Shown here: piece by piece, positions 42,935 through 55,765 of the stretch
How the letters are laid out: every line of letters starts with the position of its first letter
Position numbering within the stretch: the first letter of the stretch is position 1
NCBI GenBank assembly: GCA_023053545.1
Contig: JAKZAN010000056.1
Coordinates: 186,001-250,000 of the forward strand
Reading direction: 5' to 3'
DNA: 64,000 nucleotides
From: Lepidurus packardi
Lineage: Eukaryota > Arthropoda > Branchiopoda > Notostraca > Triopsidae
The notes under the pieces: model-generated
What the model was told of the DNA's origin: nothing
Database searches by the model: none
What the model saw: only the letters and a program-made list of their open reading frames with translations
Made by a program: the position numbers and the translations under genes

Positions 42935-45900
42935 AATTAATTCCTTACGGACTGAACTAATACCTAACGGACTGAATTAATTCCTTACGGACAGAATTAA
43001 TTCTTTTCGGACTGAATTAATTCCTTACGGACTTAATTAATTCCTCACGGACTGAATTAATTCCTTACGGACTGAATTAATTCCTTACGGACTGAATTAA
43101 TTCTTTAGGATTGATTGAATTCCTTTCTTACTGAATTAATTCCTTACGGACTGAATTAATTCATTACCGACATAATTAAATCCTTACAGACTGAAATTAT
43201 TCCTTATGGACTTAACTAATTCCGTAAGGAATGAATTAATTAATTACGGACTGAAATAATTCCTTACGGACTGAATTAATTCCTTACGGACTGAATTAAT
43301 TCCTTACGGACTGAATTAATTCCTTACGGACTGAATTAATTCCTTACGGACTGTATTAATTCCTTTCTTACTGAATTAATTCCTTACGGACTGAATTAAT
43401 TCCTTAATTAATTCCTTACGGACTGAATTAATTTCATACGGACTGAATTAATTCATTACGGACTTAATTAATCCAATACGTACTGAACTTATTCATTACG
43501 GACTGAATTAATTCCTTACGGACTGAATTAATTCCTTACGGACTGAACTAATACCTAACGGACTGAATTAATACCTTACGGACTGAATTAATTCCTTACG
43601 GACTGAATTAATACGTTACGGACTGAATTAATTCCTTACGGACAGAATTAATTCCTTACGGACGGAATTAATTCCTTACGGACTTAATTAATTCCTCACG
43701 GACTGAATTAATTCCTTACGGACTGAATTAATTCCTTACGGACTGAATTATTTCCTTACGGACTGAATTAATTCTTTAGGATTGATTGAATTCCTTTCTT
43801 ACTGAATTAATTTCATACGGAGTGAATTAATTCCTTACGGACTGAATTAATTCCTTACGGACTGAATCAATTTCTTACGGACTGAATCAATTTCTTACGG
43901 ACCGATTTAAATCCTTACGGACAGAATTAATTCCTTACGGACTGAATTAATTCATTACGCACTGAATTAATTCTTTACGGACTGAATTAATTCCTTACGG
44001 ACTGAATCAATTCCTTATTTAATTCCTTACGGAATGAATTAATTCTTTACGGACTGAATTAATTCCTTACGGACTGAATAAATACCTTACGGACTGAATT
44101 AAATCCTTACGGACTGAATTAATTCCTTACGGACAGAATTAATTCCTTACGGACTGAATTAATTCCTTACGGACTGAATTAATTCCTTACGGACTGTATT
44201 AATTCCTTTCTTACTGAATTAATTCCTTACGGACTGAATTAATTCCTTAATTAATTCCTTACGGACTGAATTAATTTCATACGGACTGAATTAATTCATT
44301 ACGGACTTAATTAATCCAATACGTACTGAACTTATTCATTACGGACTGAATTAATTCCTTACGGACTGAATTAATTCCTTACGGACTGAACTAATACCTA
44401 ACGGACTGAAATAATACCTTACGGACTGAATCAATTCCTTACGGACTGAATTAATACGTTACGGACTGAATTAATTCCTTACGGACAGAATTAATTCTTT
44501 ACGGACTGAATTAATTCCTTACGGACTTAATTAATTCCTCACGGACTGAATTAATTCCTTACGGACTGAATTAATTCCTTACGGACTGAATTATTTCCTT
44601 ACGGACTGAATTAATTCTTTAGGATTGATTGAATTCCTTTCTTACTGAATTAATTTCATACGGACTGAATTAATTCCTTACGGACAGAATTAATTCCTTA
44701 CGGACTGAATTAATTCCTTACGGACTGAATCAATTCCTTAATTAATTCCTTACGGAATGAATTAATTTCATACGGACTGAATTAATTCATTACGGACTTA
44801 ATTAATCCAATACGTACTGAACTTATTCATTACGGACTGAATTAATTCCTTACGGACTGAATTAATTCCTTACGGACTGTATTAATTCCTTTCTTACTGA
44901 ATTAATTCCTTACGGACTGAATTAATTCCTTAATTAATTCCTTACGGACTGAATTAATTTCATACGGACTGAATTAATTCATTACGGACCTAAATAATCC
45001 AATACGTACTGAACTTATTCATTACGGACTGAATTAATTCCTTACGGACTGAATTAATTCCTTACGGACTGAACTAATACCTAACGGACTGAATTAATTC
45101 CTTACGGACAGAATTAATTCTTTACGGACTGAATTAATTCCTTACGGACTTAATTAATTCCTCACGGACTGAATTAATTCCTTACGGACTGAATTAATTC
45201 CTTACGGACTGAATTAATTCTTTAGGATTGATTGAATTCCTTTCTTACTGAATTAATTCCTTACGGACTGAATTAATTCATTACCGACATAATTAAATCC
45301 TTACAGACTGAAATTATTCCTTATGGACTTAACTAATTCCGTAAGGAATGAATTAATTAATTACGGACTGAAATAATTCCTTTCGGACTGAATTAATTCC
45401 TTACGGACTGAATTAATTCCTTACGGACTGAATTAATTCCTTACGGACTGAATTAATTCCTTACGGACTGTATTAATTCCTTTCTTACTGAATTAATTCC
45501 TTACGGACTGAATTAATTCCTTAATTAATTCCTTACGGACTGAATTAATTTCATACGGACTGAATTAATTCATTACGGACTTAATTAATCCAATACGTAC
45601 TGAACTTATTCATTACGGACTGAATTAATTCCTTACGGACTGAATTAATTCCTTACGGACTGAACTAATACCTAACGGACTGAATTAATACCTTACGGAC
45701 TGAATTAATTCCTTACGGACTGAATTAATACGTTACGGACTGAATTAATTCCTTACGGAAAGAATTAATTCTTTACGGACGGAATTAATTCCTTACGGAC
45801 TTAATTAATTCCTCACGGACTGAATTAATTCCTTACGGACTGAATTAATTCCTTACGGACTGAATTATTTCCTTACGGACTGAATTAATTCTTTAGGATT

Positions 45901-46907
45901 GATTGAATTCCTTTCTTACTGAATTAATTTCATACGGAGTGAATTAATTCCTTACGGACTGAATTAATTCCTTACGGACTGAATCAATTTCTTACGGACT
46001 GAATCAATTTCTTACGGACCGAATTAAATCCTTACGGACAGAATTAATTCCTTACGGACTGAATTAATTCATTACGCACTGAATTAATTCTTTACGGACT
46101 GAATTAATTCCTTACGGACTGAATCAATTCCTTATTTAATTCCTTACGGAATGAATTAATTCTTTACGGACTGAATTAATTCCTTACGGACTGAATTAAT
46201 ACCTTACGGACTGAATTAAATCCTTACGGACTGAATTAATTCCTTACGGACTGAATTAATTCCTTACGGACTGAATTAATTCCTTACGGACTGAATTAAT
46301 TCCTTACGGACTGTATTAATTCCTTTCTTACTGAATTAATTCCTTACGGACTGAATTAATTCCTTAATTAATTCCTTACGGACTGAATTAATTTCATACG
46401 GACTGAATTAATTCATTACGGACTTAATTAATCCAATACGTACTGAACTTATTCATTACGGACTGAATTAATTCCTTACGGACTGAATTAATTCCTTACG
46501 GACTGAACTAATACCTAACGGACTGAAATAATACCTTACGGACTGAATCAATTCCTTACGGACTGAATTAATACGTTACGGACTGAATTAATTCCTTACG
46601 GACAGAATTAATTCTTTACGGACTGAATTAATTCCTTACGGACTTAATTAATTCCTCACGGACTGAATTAATTCCTTACGGACTGAATTAATTCCTTACG
46701 GACTGAACTATTTCCTTACGGACTGAATTAATTCTTTAGGATTGATTGAATTCCTTTCTTACTGAATTAATTTCATACGGACTGAATTAATTCCTTACGG
46801 ACAGAATTAATTCCTTACGGACTGAATTAATTCCTTACGGACTGAATCAATTCCTTAATTAATTCCTTACGGAATGAATTAATTTCATACGGACTGAATT
46901 AATTCCT
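42935..46907 (+). repeat. 2117-bp tandem duplication
   Basis: Copy 1 starts about 42935 and copy 2 about 45052. GAACTAATACC (42954 and 45071; 43545 and 45662), TACGGAGTGA (43816 and 45933) and GAAATAATACC (44408 and 46525) all give offset 2117. The match stops near 44790/46907. After that, copy 1 follows an ATTCATTACGG context and copy 2 a CCTTACGTACTGAACTT context. Confidence 0.88.
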
Positions 46908-47707
46908 TACGTACTGAACTTATTCCTTACGGACTGAATTAATTCCTTACGGACTGAATTAATTCCTTACGGACTGAATTAATTCCTTACGGACTGAATT
47001 AATTCCTTACTGACTGAATTAATTCCTTACGGACTGAATTAATTCCTTACGGACTGAATTAATTCCTTACGTACTTAATTAATTCTTCACGGTCTGAAAT
47101 AATTCCGTACGGATTTTATTAATTACTTACGGACTGAATTAATTCTTTACGGACTGAATTAATACCTTACGGACTGAATTAAATCCTTACGGACAGAAAT
47201 AATTCCTTACGGACAGAATTAATTCCTTACGGACTGATTTAATTCCTTACGGACTGAATTATTTCCTTACGGACTGAATTAATTCTTTAGGATTGATTGA
47301 ATTCCTTTCTTACTGAATTAATTCCTTACGGACTGAATTAATTCCTTACGGACTTACTTAATTCCTTACTTAATTCCTTACTTAATTAATTAATTCCTTA
47401 CGGACTGAATTAATTCCTTACTGACTGAATTAATTCCTTACGGACTGAATTAATTCCTTACGGACTGAATTAATTTCGTACGGATTTTATTTATTACTTA
47501 CGGACTGAATTAATTCCTTACGGATTTAATTAATTCCTTACGGACTGAATTAATTCCTTACGGACTGAATTAATTCATTACGGACATAATTAATCCATTA
47601 CGGACTGAATTAATTCCTTACGTACTGAACTTATTCATTACGGACTGAATTAATTCCTTACGGACTGAATTAATTCCTTACGGACTGAATTAATACCTAA
47701 CGGACTG

Positions 47708-47824
47708 AATTAATACCTTACGGACTGAATTAAATCCTTACGGACTGAATTAATTCCTTACGGACTGAATTAATTCCTTACGGACGGAATTAATTCCTTA
47801 CGGACTGAATTAATTCCTTACGGA
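47708..47824 (+). repeat. Inverted repeat, source arm (117 bp)
   Basis: Monomers in order are marked ATACC, AAATCC, two consensus, a GGACGG monomer, and two consensus. The exact reverse complement of all 117 bases lies at 47974-48090. I did not find this order of variants elsewhere in the window, so this arm is the likely source. Confidence 0.93.
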
Positions 47825-47973
47825 CTGAATTATTTCCTTACGGACTGAATTAATTCTTTAGGATTGATTGAATTCCTTTCTTACTGAATTAATTCCTTAC
47901 GGACTGAATTAATTCCTTACGGACTGAATTAATTCCTTACGGACTTAATTAATTCCTTACGGACTTAATTAAT

Positions 47974-48090
47974 TCCGTAAGGAATTAATTCAGTCCGTAA
48001 GGAATTAATTCCGTCCGTAAGGAATTAATTCAGTCCGTAAGGAATTAATTCAGTCCGTAAGGATTTAATTCAGTCCGTAAGGTATTAATT
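47974..48090 (-). repeat. Inverted satellite block (117 bp), second arm
   Basis: Here the monomers read CAGTCCGTAAGGAATTAATT, the opposite strand of every other monomer in the window. The block pairs base for base with 47708-47824 (coordinates sum to 95798), including the ATACC, AAATCC and GGACGG variants. The loop of 149 bp (47825-47973) holds a 19-bp EcoRI monomer. The left junction falls on the forward-strand CCGTAAGG variant expected there from homologous sites (63249-63371, 55443 onward). The right junction falls in AATTAATT, before TCATACGG. Relative to 63270-63370, 101 bp of normal sequence are replaced by 105 bp of inverted sequence. Confidence 0.95.
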
Positions 48091-48959
48091 TCATACGGAC
48101 TGAATTAATTCCTTACGGACTGAATTAATTCCTTACTGACTGAATTAATTCCTTACGGACTGAATTAATTCCTTACGGACTGAATTAATTTCGTACGGAT
48201 TTTATTTATTACTTACGGACTGAATTAATTCCTTACGGATTTAATTAATTCCTTACGGACTGAATTAATTCCTTACGGACTGAATTAATTCATTACGGAC
48301 ATAATTAATCCATTACGGACTGAATTAATTCCTTACGTACTGAACTTATTCATTACGGACTGAATTAATTCCTTACGGACTGAATTAATTCCTTACGGAC
48401 TGAATTAATACCTAACGGACTGAATTAATACCTTACGGATTGAATTAAATCCTTACGGACAGAAATAAATCCTTACGGACTGAATTAATTCCTTACGGAC
48501 TGAATTAATTCCTTACGGACTGAATTATTTCCTTACGGACTTAATTAATTCCTTACGGACTTAATTAATTCCTTACGGACTGAATTAATACCTTACGGAC
48601 TGAATTAAATCCTTACGGACTGAATTAATTCCTTACGGACTGAATTAATTCCTTACGGACTGAAATAATTCCTTACTGACTGAATTAATTCCTTACGGAC
48701 GGAATTAATTCCTTACGGACTGAATTAATTCCTTACGGACTTAATTAATTCCTTACGGACTTAATTAATTCCTTACGTACTTAATTAATTCCTTACGGTC
48801 TGAATAATTTCCGTACGGATTTTATTAATTACTTCCGGACTGAATTAATTCCTTACGGATTTAATTAATTCCTTACGGACTGAATTAATTCCTTACGGAC
48901 TGAATTATTTCCTTACGGACTGAATTATATCTTTAGGATTGATTGAATTCCTTTCTTAC

Positions 48960-51540
48960 CGAATTAATTCCTTACGGACTGAAATAATTCCTTACGAACT
49001 TAATCAATTCCGTAAGGAATGAATTAATTAATAACGGACTGAAATAATTCCTTACGGACTTAATTAATTCCTTACGGACTTAATTAATTCACTACGGACT
49101 GAATTAATACCTTACGGACTGAATTAAATCCTTACGGACAGAATTAATTCCTTACGGACTGAATTAATTCCTTACGGACTTAATTATTTCCTTACGGACT
49201 GAATAAATTCTTTAGGATTGATTGAATTCCTTTCTTACTGAATTAATTCCTTACGGACTGAATTAATTCCTTACGGACTGAATTAATTCCTTACGGACTG
49301 AATTAATTCCTTACGGACTTAATTAATTCCGTAAGGAATGAATTAATTATTTACGGACTGAAATAAATCCTTACGGACTGAATTAATTACTTACGGACTG
49401 AATTAATTCCTTAATTAATTCCTTACGGACTGAATTAATTTCATACGGACTGAATTAATTCCTTACGGACTGAATTATTTCCTTACTGACTGAATTAATT
49501 CCTTACGGACTGAATTAATTCCTTACGTACTTAATTAATTCCTTACGGTCTGAATTAATTCCGTACGGATTTTATTAATTACTTCCGGACTGAATTAATT
49601 CCTTACGGATTTAATTAATTCCTAACGGACTGAATTAATTCCTTACAGACTGAATTAATTCCTTACGGACTGAATTATTTCCTTACGGACTGAATTAATT
49701 CTTTAGGATTGATTGAATTCCTTTCTTACCGAATTAATTCCTTACGGACTGAATTAATTCTTTAGGATTGATTGAATTCCTTTCTTACCGAATTAATTCC
49801 TTACGGACTGAATTAATTCCGTAAGGAATGAATTAATTAATTACGGACTGAAATAATTCCTTACGGACTGAATTAATTCCTTACGGACTTCATTAATTCC
49901 TTTCGGACTTAATTAATTCATTACGGACTTAATTAATTCCTTACGGACTGAAATAATTCTTTACTGACTGAATTAATTCCTTACGGACTGAATTAATTCC
50001 TTAAGGACTGAATTAATTCCTTACGGACTTAATTAATTCCTTACGGACTTAATTAATTCCTTACGTACTTAATTAATTCCTTACGGTCTGAATTAATTCC
50101 GTACGGATTTTATTAACTACTTACGGACTGAATTAATTCCTTACGGACTTAATTAATTCCTTACGGACTGAATTAATTCCTTACGGACTGAATTAATTCC
50201 TTACGGACTGAATTATTTCCTTACGGACTGAATTAATTCTTTAGGATTGATTGAATTCCTTTCTTACCGAATTAATTCCTTACGGACTGAAATAATTCCT
50301 TACGAACTTAATCAATTCCGTAAGGAATGAATTAATTAATTACGGACTGAAATAATTCCTTACGGACTTCATTAATTCCTTTTGGACTTAATTAATTCAT
50401 TACGGACTTAATTAATTCCTTACGGACTTAATTAATTCACTACGGACTGAATTAATACCTTACGGACTGAATTAAATCCTTACGGACAGAATTAATTCCT
50501 TACGGACTGAATTAATTCCTTACGGACTTAATTATTTCCTTACGGACTGAATAAATTCTTTAGGATTGATTGAATTCCTTTCTTACTGAATTAATTCCTT
50601 ACGGACTGAATTAATTCCTTACGGACTGAATTAATTCCTTACGGACTTAATTAATTTCGTAAGGAATGAATTAATTATTTACGGACTGAAATAATTCCTT
50701 ACGGACTGAATTAATTACTTACGGACTGAATTAATTCCTTAATTAATTCCTTACGGACTGAATTAATTTCATACGGACTGAATTAATTCCTTACGGACTG
50801 AATTATTTCCTTACTGACTGAATTAATTCCTTACGGACTGAATTAATTCCTTACGTACTTAATTAATTCCTTACGGTCTGAATTAATTCCGTACGGATTT
50901 TATTAATTACTTCCGGACTGAATTAATTCCTTACGGATTTAATTAATTCCTTACGGACTGAATTAATTCCTTACAGACTGAATTAATTCCTTACGGACTG
51001 AATTATTTCCTTACGGACTGAATTAATTCTTTAGGATTGATTGAATTCCTTTCTTACCGAATTAATTCCTTACGGACTGAATTAATTCTTTAGGATTGAT
51101 TGAATTCCTTTCTTACCGAATTAATTCCTTACGGACTGAATTAATTCCTTACGGACTTAATTAATTCCGTAAGGAATGAATTAATTAATTACGGACTGAA
51201 ATAATTCCTTACGGACTGAATTAATTCCTTACGGACTTCATTAATTCCTTTCGGACTTAATTAATTCATTACGGACTTAATTAATTCCTTACGGACTGAA
51301 ATAATTCTTTACTGACTGAATTAATTCCTTACGGACTGAATTAATTCCTTAAGGACTGAATTAATTCCTTACGGACTTAATTAATTCCTTACGGACTTAA
51401 TTAATTCCTTACGTACTTAATTAATTCCTTACGGTCTGAATTAATTCCGTACGGATTTTATTAACTACTTACGGACTGAATTAATTCCTTACGGACTTAA
51501 TTAATTCCTTACGGACTGAATTAATTCCTTACGGACTGAA
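48960..51540 (+). repeat. 1.31-1.35-kb tandem duplication
   Basis: CTTACGAACTTAATCAATTC (48991 and 50299, offset 1308), GAATAAATTC (49201 and 50549, offset 1348) and CTTTACTGACTG (49961 and 51309, offset 1348) define two copies. The 40-bp change in offset comes from two extra monomers in copy 2 near 50370-50400 (GGACTTCATT and CCTTTTGGACTT). Both copies share ATTACTTCCGGACTG, which is frequent only in the right quarter of the window. Confidence 0.83.
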
Positions 51541-52737
51541 TTAATTCCTTTCTTACCGAATTAATTCCTTTCTTACCGAATTAATTCCTAACGGACTGAA
51601 TTAATTCCTTACGGACTTAATTATTTCCTTACGGACTAAATTAATTCTTTAGGATTGATTGAATTCCTTTCTTACTGAATTAATTCCTTACGGACTGAAT
51701 TAATTCCTTACGGACTGAATTAATTCATTACCGACATAATTAAATCCTTACAGACTGAAATTATTCCTTATGGACTTAACTAATTCCGAAAGGAATGAAT
51801 TAATTAATTACGGACTGAAATAATTCCTTACGGACTGAGTTAATTCCTTACGGACTGAATTAATTCCTTACGGACTGAATTAATTCCTTAATTAATTCCT
51901 TACGGACTGAATTAATTTCATACGGACTGAATTAATTCCTTAATTAATTCCTTACGGAATGAATTAATTTCATACGGACTGAGTTAATTCATTACGGACT
52001 TAATTAATCCAATACGTACTGAACTTATTCATTACGGACTGAATTAATTCCTTACGGACTGAATTAATTCCTTACGGACTGAACTAATACCTAACGGACT
52101 GAATTAATACCTTACGGACTGAATTAATTCCTTACGGACTGAATTAATACTTTACGGACTGAATTAATTCCTTACGGACTGAATTAATTCCTTACGGACT
52201 GAATTAATTCCTTACGGACTTAATTATTTCCTTACGGACTGAATTAATTCTTTAGGATTGATTGAATTCCTATCTTACTGAATTAATTCCTTATGGACTT
52301 AACTAATTCCGTAAGGAATGAATTAACTAATTACGGACTGAAATAATTCCTTACGGACTGAATTAATTCCTTACGGACTGAATTAATTCCTTACGGACTG
52401 AATTAATTCCTTACGGACTGAATTAATTCCTTACGGATTGTATTAATTCCTTTCTTACTGAATTAATTCCTTACGGACTGAATTAATTCCTTAATTAATT
52501 CCTTACGGACTGAATTAATTTCATACGGACTGAATTAATTCATTACGGACTTAATTAATCCAATACGTACTTAACTTATTCATTACGGACTGAATTAATT
52601 CCTTAAGGACTGAATTAATTCCTTACGGACTGAACTAATACCTAACGGACTGAATTAATACCTTACGGACTGAATAAATTCCTTACGGACTGAATTAATA
52701 CTTTACGGACTGAATTAATTCCTTACGGACAGAATTA

Positions 52738-52743
52738 AAGCTT
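52738..52743. other. Single HindIII site (AAGCTT)
   Basis: A G in place of T in the monomer starting ATTAAAGCTTTACGG creates AAGCTT inside the 8-bp palindrome AAAGCTTT. I saw no other AAGCTT in the window, so it could serve as a unique landmark in an otherwise repetitive map. Confidence 0.7.
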
Positions 52744-52880
52744 TACGGACTGAATTAATTCCTTACGGACTTAATTAATTCCTTACGGACTGAATTAATT
52801 CCTTACGGACTGAATTAATTCGTTACGGACTGAATTATTTCCTTACGGACTGAATTAATTCTTTAGGATTGATTGAATTC

Positions 52881-53040
52881 CTTACTTGCTGAATTAATTA
52901 ATTACGGACTGAATTAATTCCTTACGGATTGGATTAACTACTTAGGGACTGAATTAATTCCTTGGGAACTGAATTAATTCCTTGGGAACTGAATTAATTC
53001 CTTACGGACTGAATTAATTCCGTATGGACTTAAGTGACTC
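52881..53040 (+). repeat. Diverged-monomer cluster, copy 1
   Basis: Eight consecutive monomers differ strongly from the array norm. They include CTTACTTGCTG, ACGGATTGGATTAACTAC, TTAGGGACTG, two successive CCTTGGGAACTG monomers, and CCGTATGGACTTAAGTGACTC. None of these is seen elsewhere except in the partner at 62688-62847. The 20-bp register is kept. Confidence 0.9.
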
Positions 53041-53580
53041 ATTACGGACTTAATTAATTCCTTACGGACTGAATTAATTCCTTACGGACTGAATTAATTT
53101 CTTACGGACTGAATCAATTTCTTACGGACTGAATTAAATCCTTACGGACAGAATTAATTCCTTACGGACTGATTTAATTCCTTACGCACTGAATTAATTC
53201 TTTACGGACTGAATTAATTCCTTACGGACTGAATCAATTCCTTAATTAATTCCTTACGGAATGAATTAATTTTATACGGACTGAATTAATTCCTTACGTA
53301 CTGAACTTATTCCTTACGGACTGAATTAATTCCTTACGGACTGAATTAATTCCTTTCTTACCGAATTAATTCCTTTCTTACCGAATTAATTCCTTACGGA
53401 CTGAATTAATTCCTTACGGACTTAATTGTTTCCTTACGGACTGAATTAATTCTTTAGGATTGATTGAATTCCTTTCTTACTGAATTAATTCCTTACGGAC
53501 TGAATTAATTCCTTACGGACTGAATTAATTCATTACCGACATAATTAAATCCTTACAGACTGAAATTATTCCTTATGGAC

Positions 53581-53700
53581 TTAACTAATTCCGTAAGGAA
53601 TGAATTAATTAATTACGGACTGAAATTATTCCTTATGGACTTAACTAATTCCGTAAGGAATGAATTAATTAATTATGGACTGAAATAATTCCTTACGGAC
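53581..53700 (+). repeat. 60-bp tandem duplication of the flipped-core block
   Basis: 53581-53640 and 53641-53700 both start with TTAACTAATTCCGTAAGGAA. They differ at AATTACGG/AATTATGG and in the last monomers. The repeated unit carries the flipped core, so two CCGTAAGG cores lie 60 bp apart, which is unusual for this array. Confidence 0.88.
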
Positions 53701-55731
53701 TGAATTAATTCCTTACGGACTGAATTAATTCCTTAATTAATTCCTTACGGACTGAATTAATTTCACACGGACTGAATTAATTCCTTAATTAACTCCTTAC
53801 GGACTGAATTAATTTCATACGGACTGAATTAATTCATTACGGACTTAATTAATCCAATACGTACTGAACTTATTCATTACGGACTGAATTAATTCCTTAC
53901 GGACTGAATTAATTCCTTACGGACTGAACTAATACCTAACGGACTGAATTAATACCTTACGGACTGAATTAATTCCTTACGGACTGAATTAATACTTTAC
54001 GGACTGAATTAATTCCTTACGGACTGAATTAATTCCTTACGGACTGAATTAATTCCTTACGGACTTAATTATTTCCTTACGGACTGAATTAATTCTTTAG
54101 GATTGATTGAATTCCTTTCTTACTGAATTAATTCCTTATGGACTTAACTAATTCCGTAAGGAATGAATTAATTAATTACGGACTGAAATAATTCCTTACG
54201 GACTGAATTAATTCCTTACGGACTGAATTAATTCCTTACGGACTGAATTAATTCCTTACGGACTGAATTAATTCCTTACGGACTGAATTAATTCCTTAAT
54301 TAATTCCTTACGGACTGAATTAATTTCATACGGACTGAATTAATTCATTACGGACTTAATTAATCCAATACGTACTGAACTTATTCATTACGGACTGAAT
54401 TAATTCCTTACGGACTGAATTAATTCCTTACGGACTGAATTAAATCCTTACGGAATTAATTAATTCCTTACGTATTTAATTAATTCTTCACGGTCTGAAT
54501 TAATTCCGTACGGATTTTATTAATTACTTACGGACTGAATTAATTCTTTACGGACTGAATTAATACCTTACGGACTGAATTAAATCCTTACGGACAGAAA
54601 TAATTCCTTACGGACTGAATTAATTCCTTACGGACTGAATTAATTCCTTACGGACTGAATTAATTCCTTACGGACTGAATTATTTCCTTACGGACTGAAT
54701 TAATTCTTTAGGATTGATTTAATTCCTTTCTTACTGAGTTAATTCCTTACGGACTGAATTAATTCCTTACGGACTGAATTAATTCCTTACGGACTTAATT
54801 AATTCCTTACGGACTTAATTAATTCCTTAAGGAATGAATTAATTAATTACGGACTGAAATAATTCCTTACGGACTGAATTAATTACTTACGGACTGAATT
54901 AATTCCTTAATTAATTCCTTACGGACTGAATTAATTCCTTACTGACTGAATTAATTCCTTACGGACTAAATTAATTCCTTACGGACTGAATTAATTTCGT
55001 ACGGATTTTATTTATTACTTACGGAATGAATTAATTCCTTACGGATTTAATTAATTCCTTACGGACTAAATTAATTCCTTACGGACTGAATTAATTCCTT
55101 ACGGACTGAATTATTTCCTTACGGACTGAAATAATTCCTTACTGACTGAATTAATTCCTTACGGACTGAATTAATTCCTTACGGACTGAATTAATTCCTT
55201 ACGGACTTAATTAATTCCTTACGTACTTAATTAATTCCTTACGGTCTGAATAAATTCCGTACGGATTTTATTAACTACTTACGGACTGAATTAATTCCTT
55301 ACGGACTGAATTAATTCCTTACGGACTGAATTAATTCCTTACGGACTGAATTATTTCCTTACGGACTGAATTAATTCTTTAGGATTGATTGAATTCCTTT
55401 CTTACCGAATTAATTCCTTACGGACTGAATTAATTCCTTACGGACTTAATCAATTCCGTAAGGAATGAATTAATTAATTACGGACTGAAATAATTCCTTA
55501 CGGACTTAATTAATTCATTACGGACTTAATTAATTCCTTACGGACTTAATTAATTCACTACGGACTGAATTAATACCTTACGGACTGAATTAAATCTTTA
55601 CGGACAGAATTAATTCCTTACGGACTGAATTAATTCCTTACGGACTTAATTATTTCCTTACGGACTGAATTAATTCTTTAGGATTGATTGAATTCTTTTC
55701 TTACTGAATTAATTCCTTACGGACTGAATTA

Positions 55732-55765
55732 ATTCCTAACGGACTTAATTAAGTCCGTAAGGAAT
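55732..55765. repeat. 34-bp near-perfect palindrome
   Basis: A GGACTTAATTAAGTCC palindrome (16 bp, a PacI site at its centre) extends to 34 bp with one mismatched pair. A forward core (CCTAACGG, itself a variant) and a flipped core (CCGTAAGG) face each other across the centre. It arises because AAGTCC replaces the usual AATTCC before the flipped core. Confidence 0.9.

Larger units (their letters stand above)
47400..48424 (+). repeat. 715-bp tandem duplication carrying the inversion
   Basis: The block with TACTGACTG, ATTTCGTACGGATTTT, TTTATTTATT, ATTCATTACGGACATAA and TACGTACTGAACTT occurs at about 47400-47710 and 48115-48424 at offset 715 (ATTTCGTACGG at 47472 and 48187). Between the two lie the source arm, loop and inverted arm of the 117-bp inverted repeat. 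Confidence 0.85.
51549..54425 (+). repeat. 1.8-kb tandem duplication
   Basis: Copies of about 51549-52580 and 53354-54425 begin with a double CCTTTCTTACCGAATTAATT and run through the TATGGACTT and CCGTAAGG block, the 12-bp monomers and the ATACTTTACGG monomer. The offset is 1805 at the left and 1845 at TTATGGACTT (52291 and 54136), partly owing to the 60-bp duplication at 53581-53700. Confidence 0.78.

Noticed and set aside
47708..48090. Transposon with 117-bp terminal inverted repeats
   Set aside because: The 149-bp loop and both arms are ordinary satellite monomers. There is no coding capacity, no foreign sequence and no target-site duplication distinguishable from the array.
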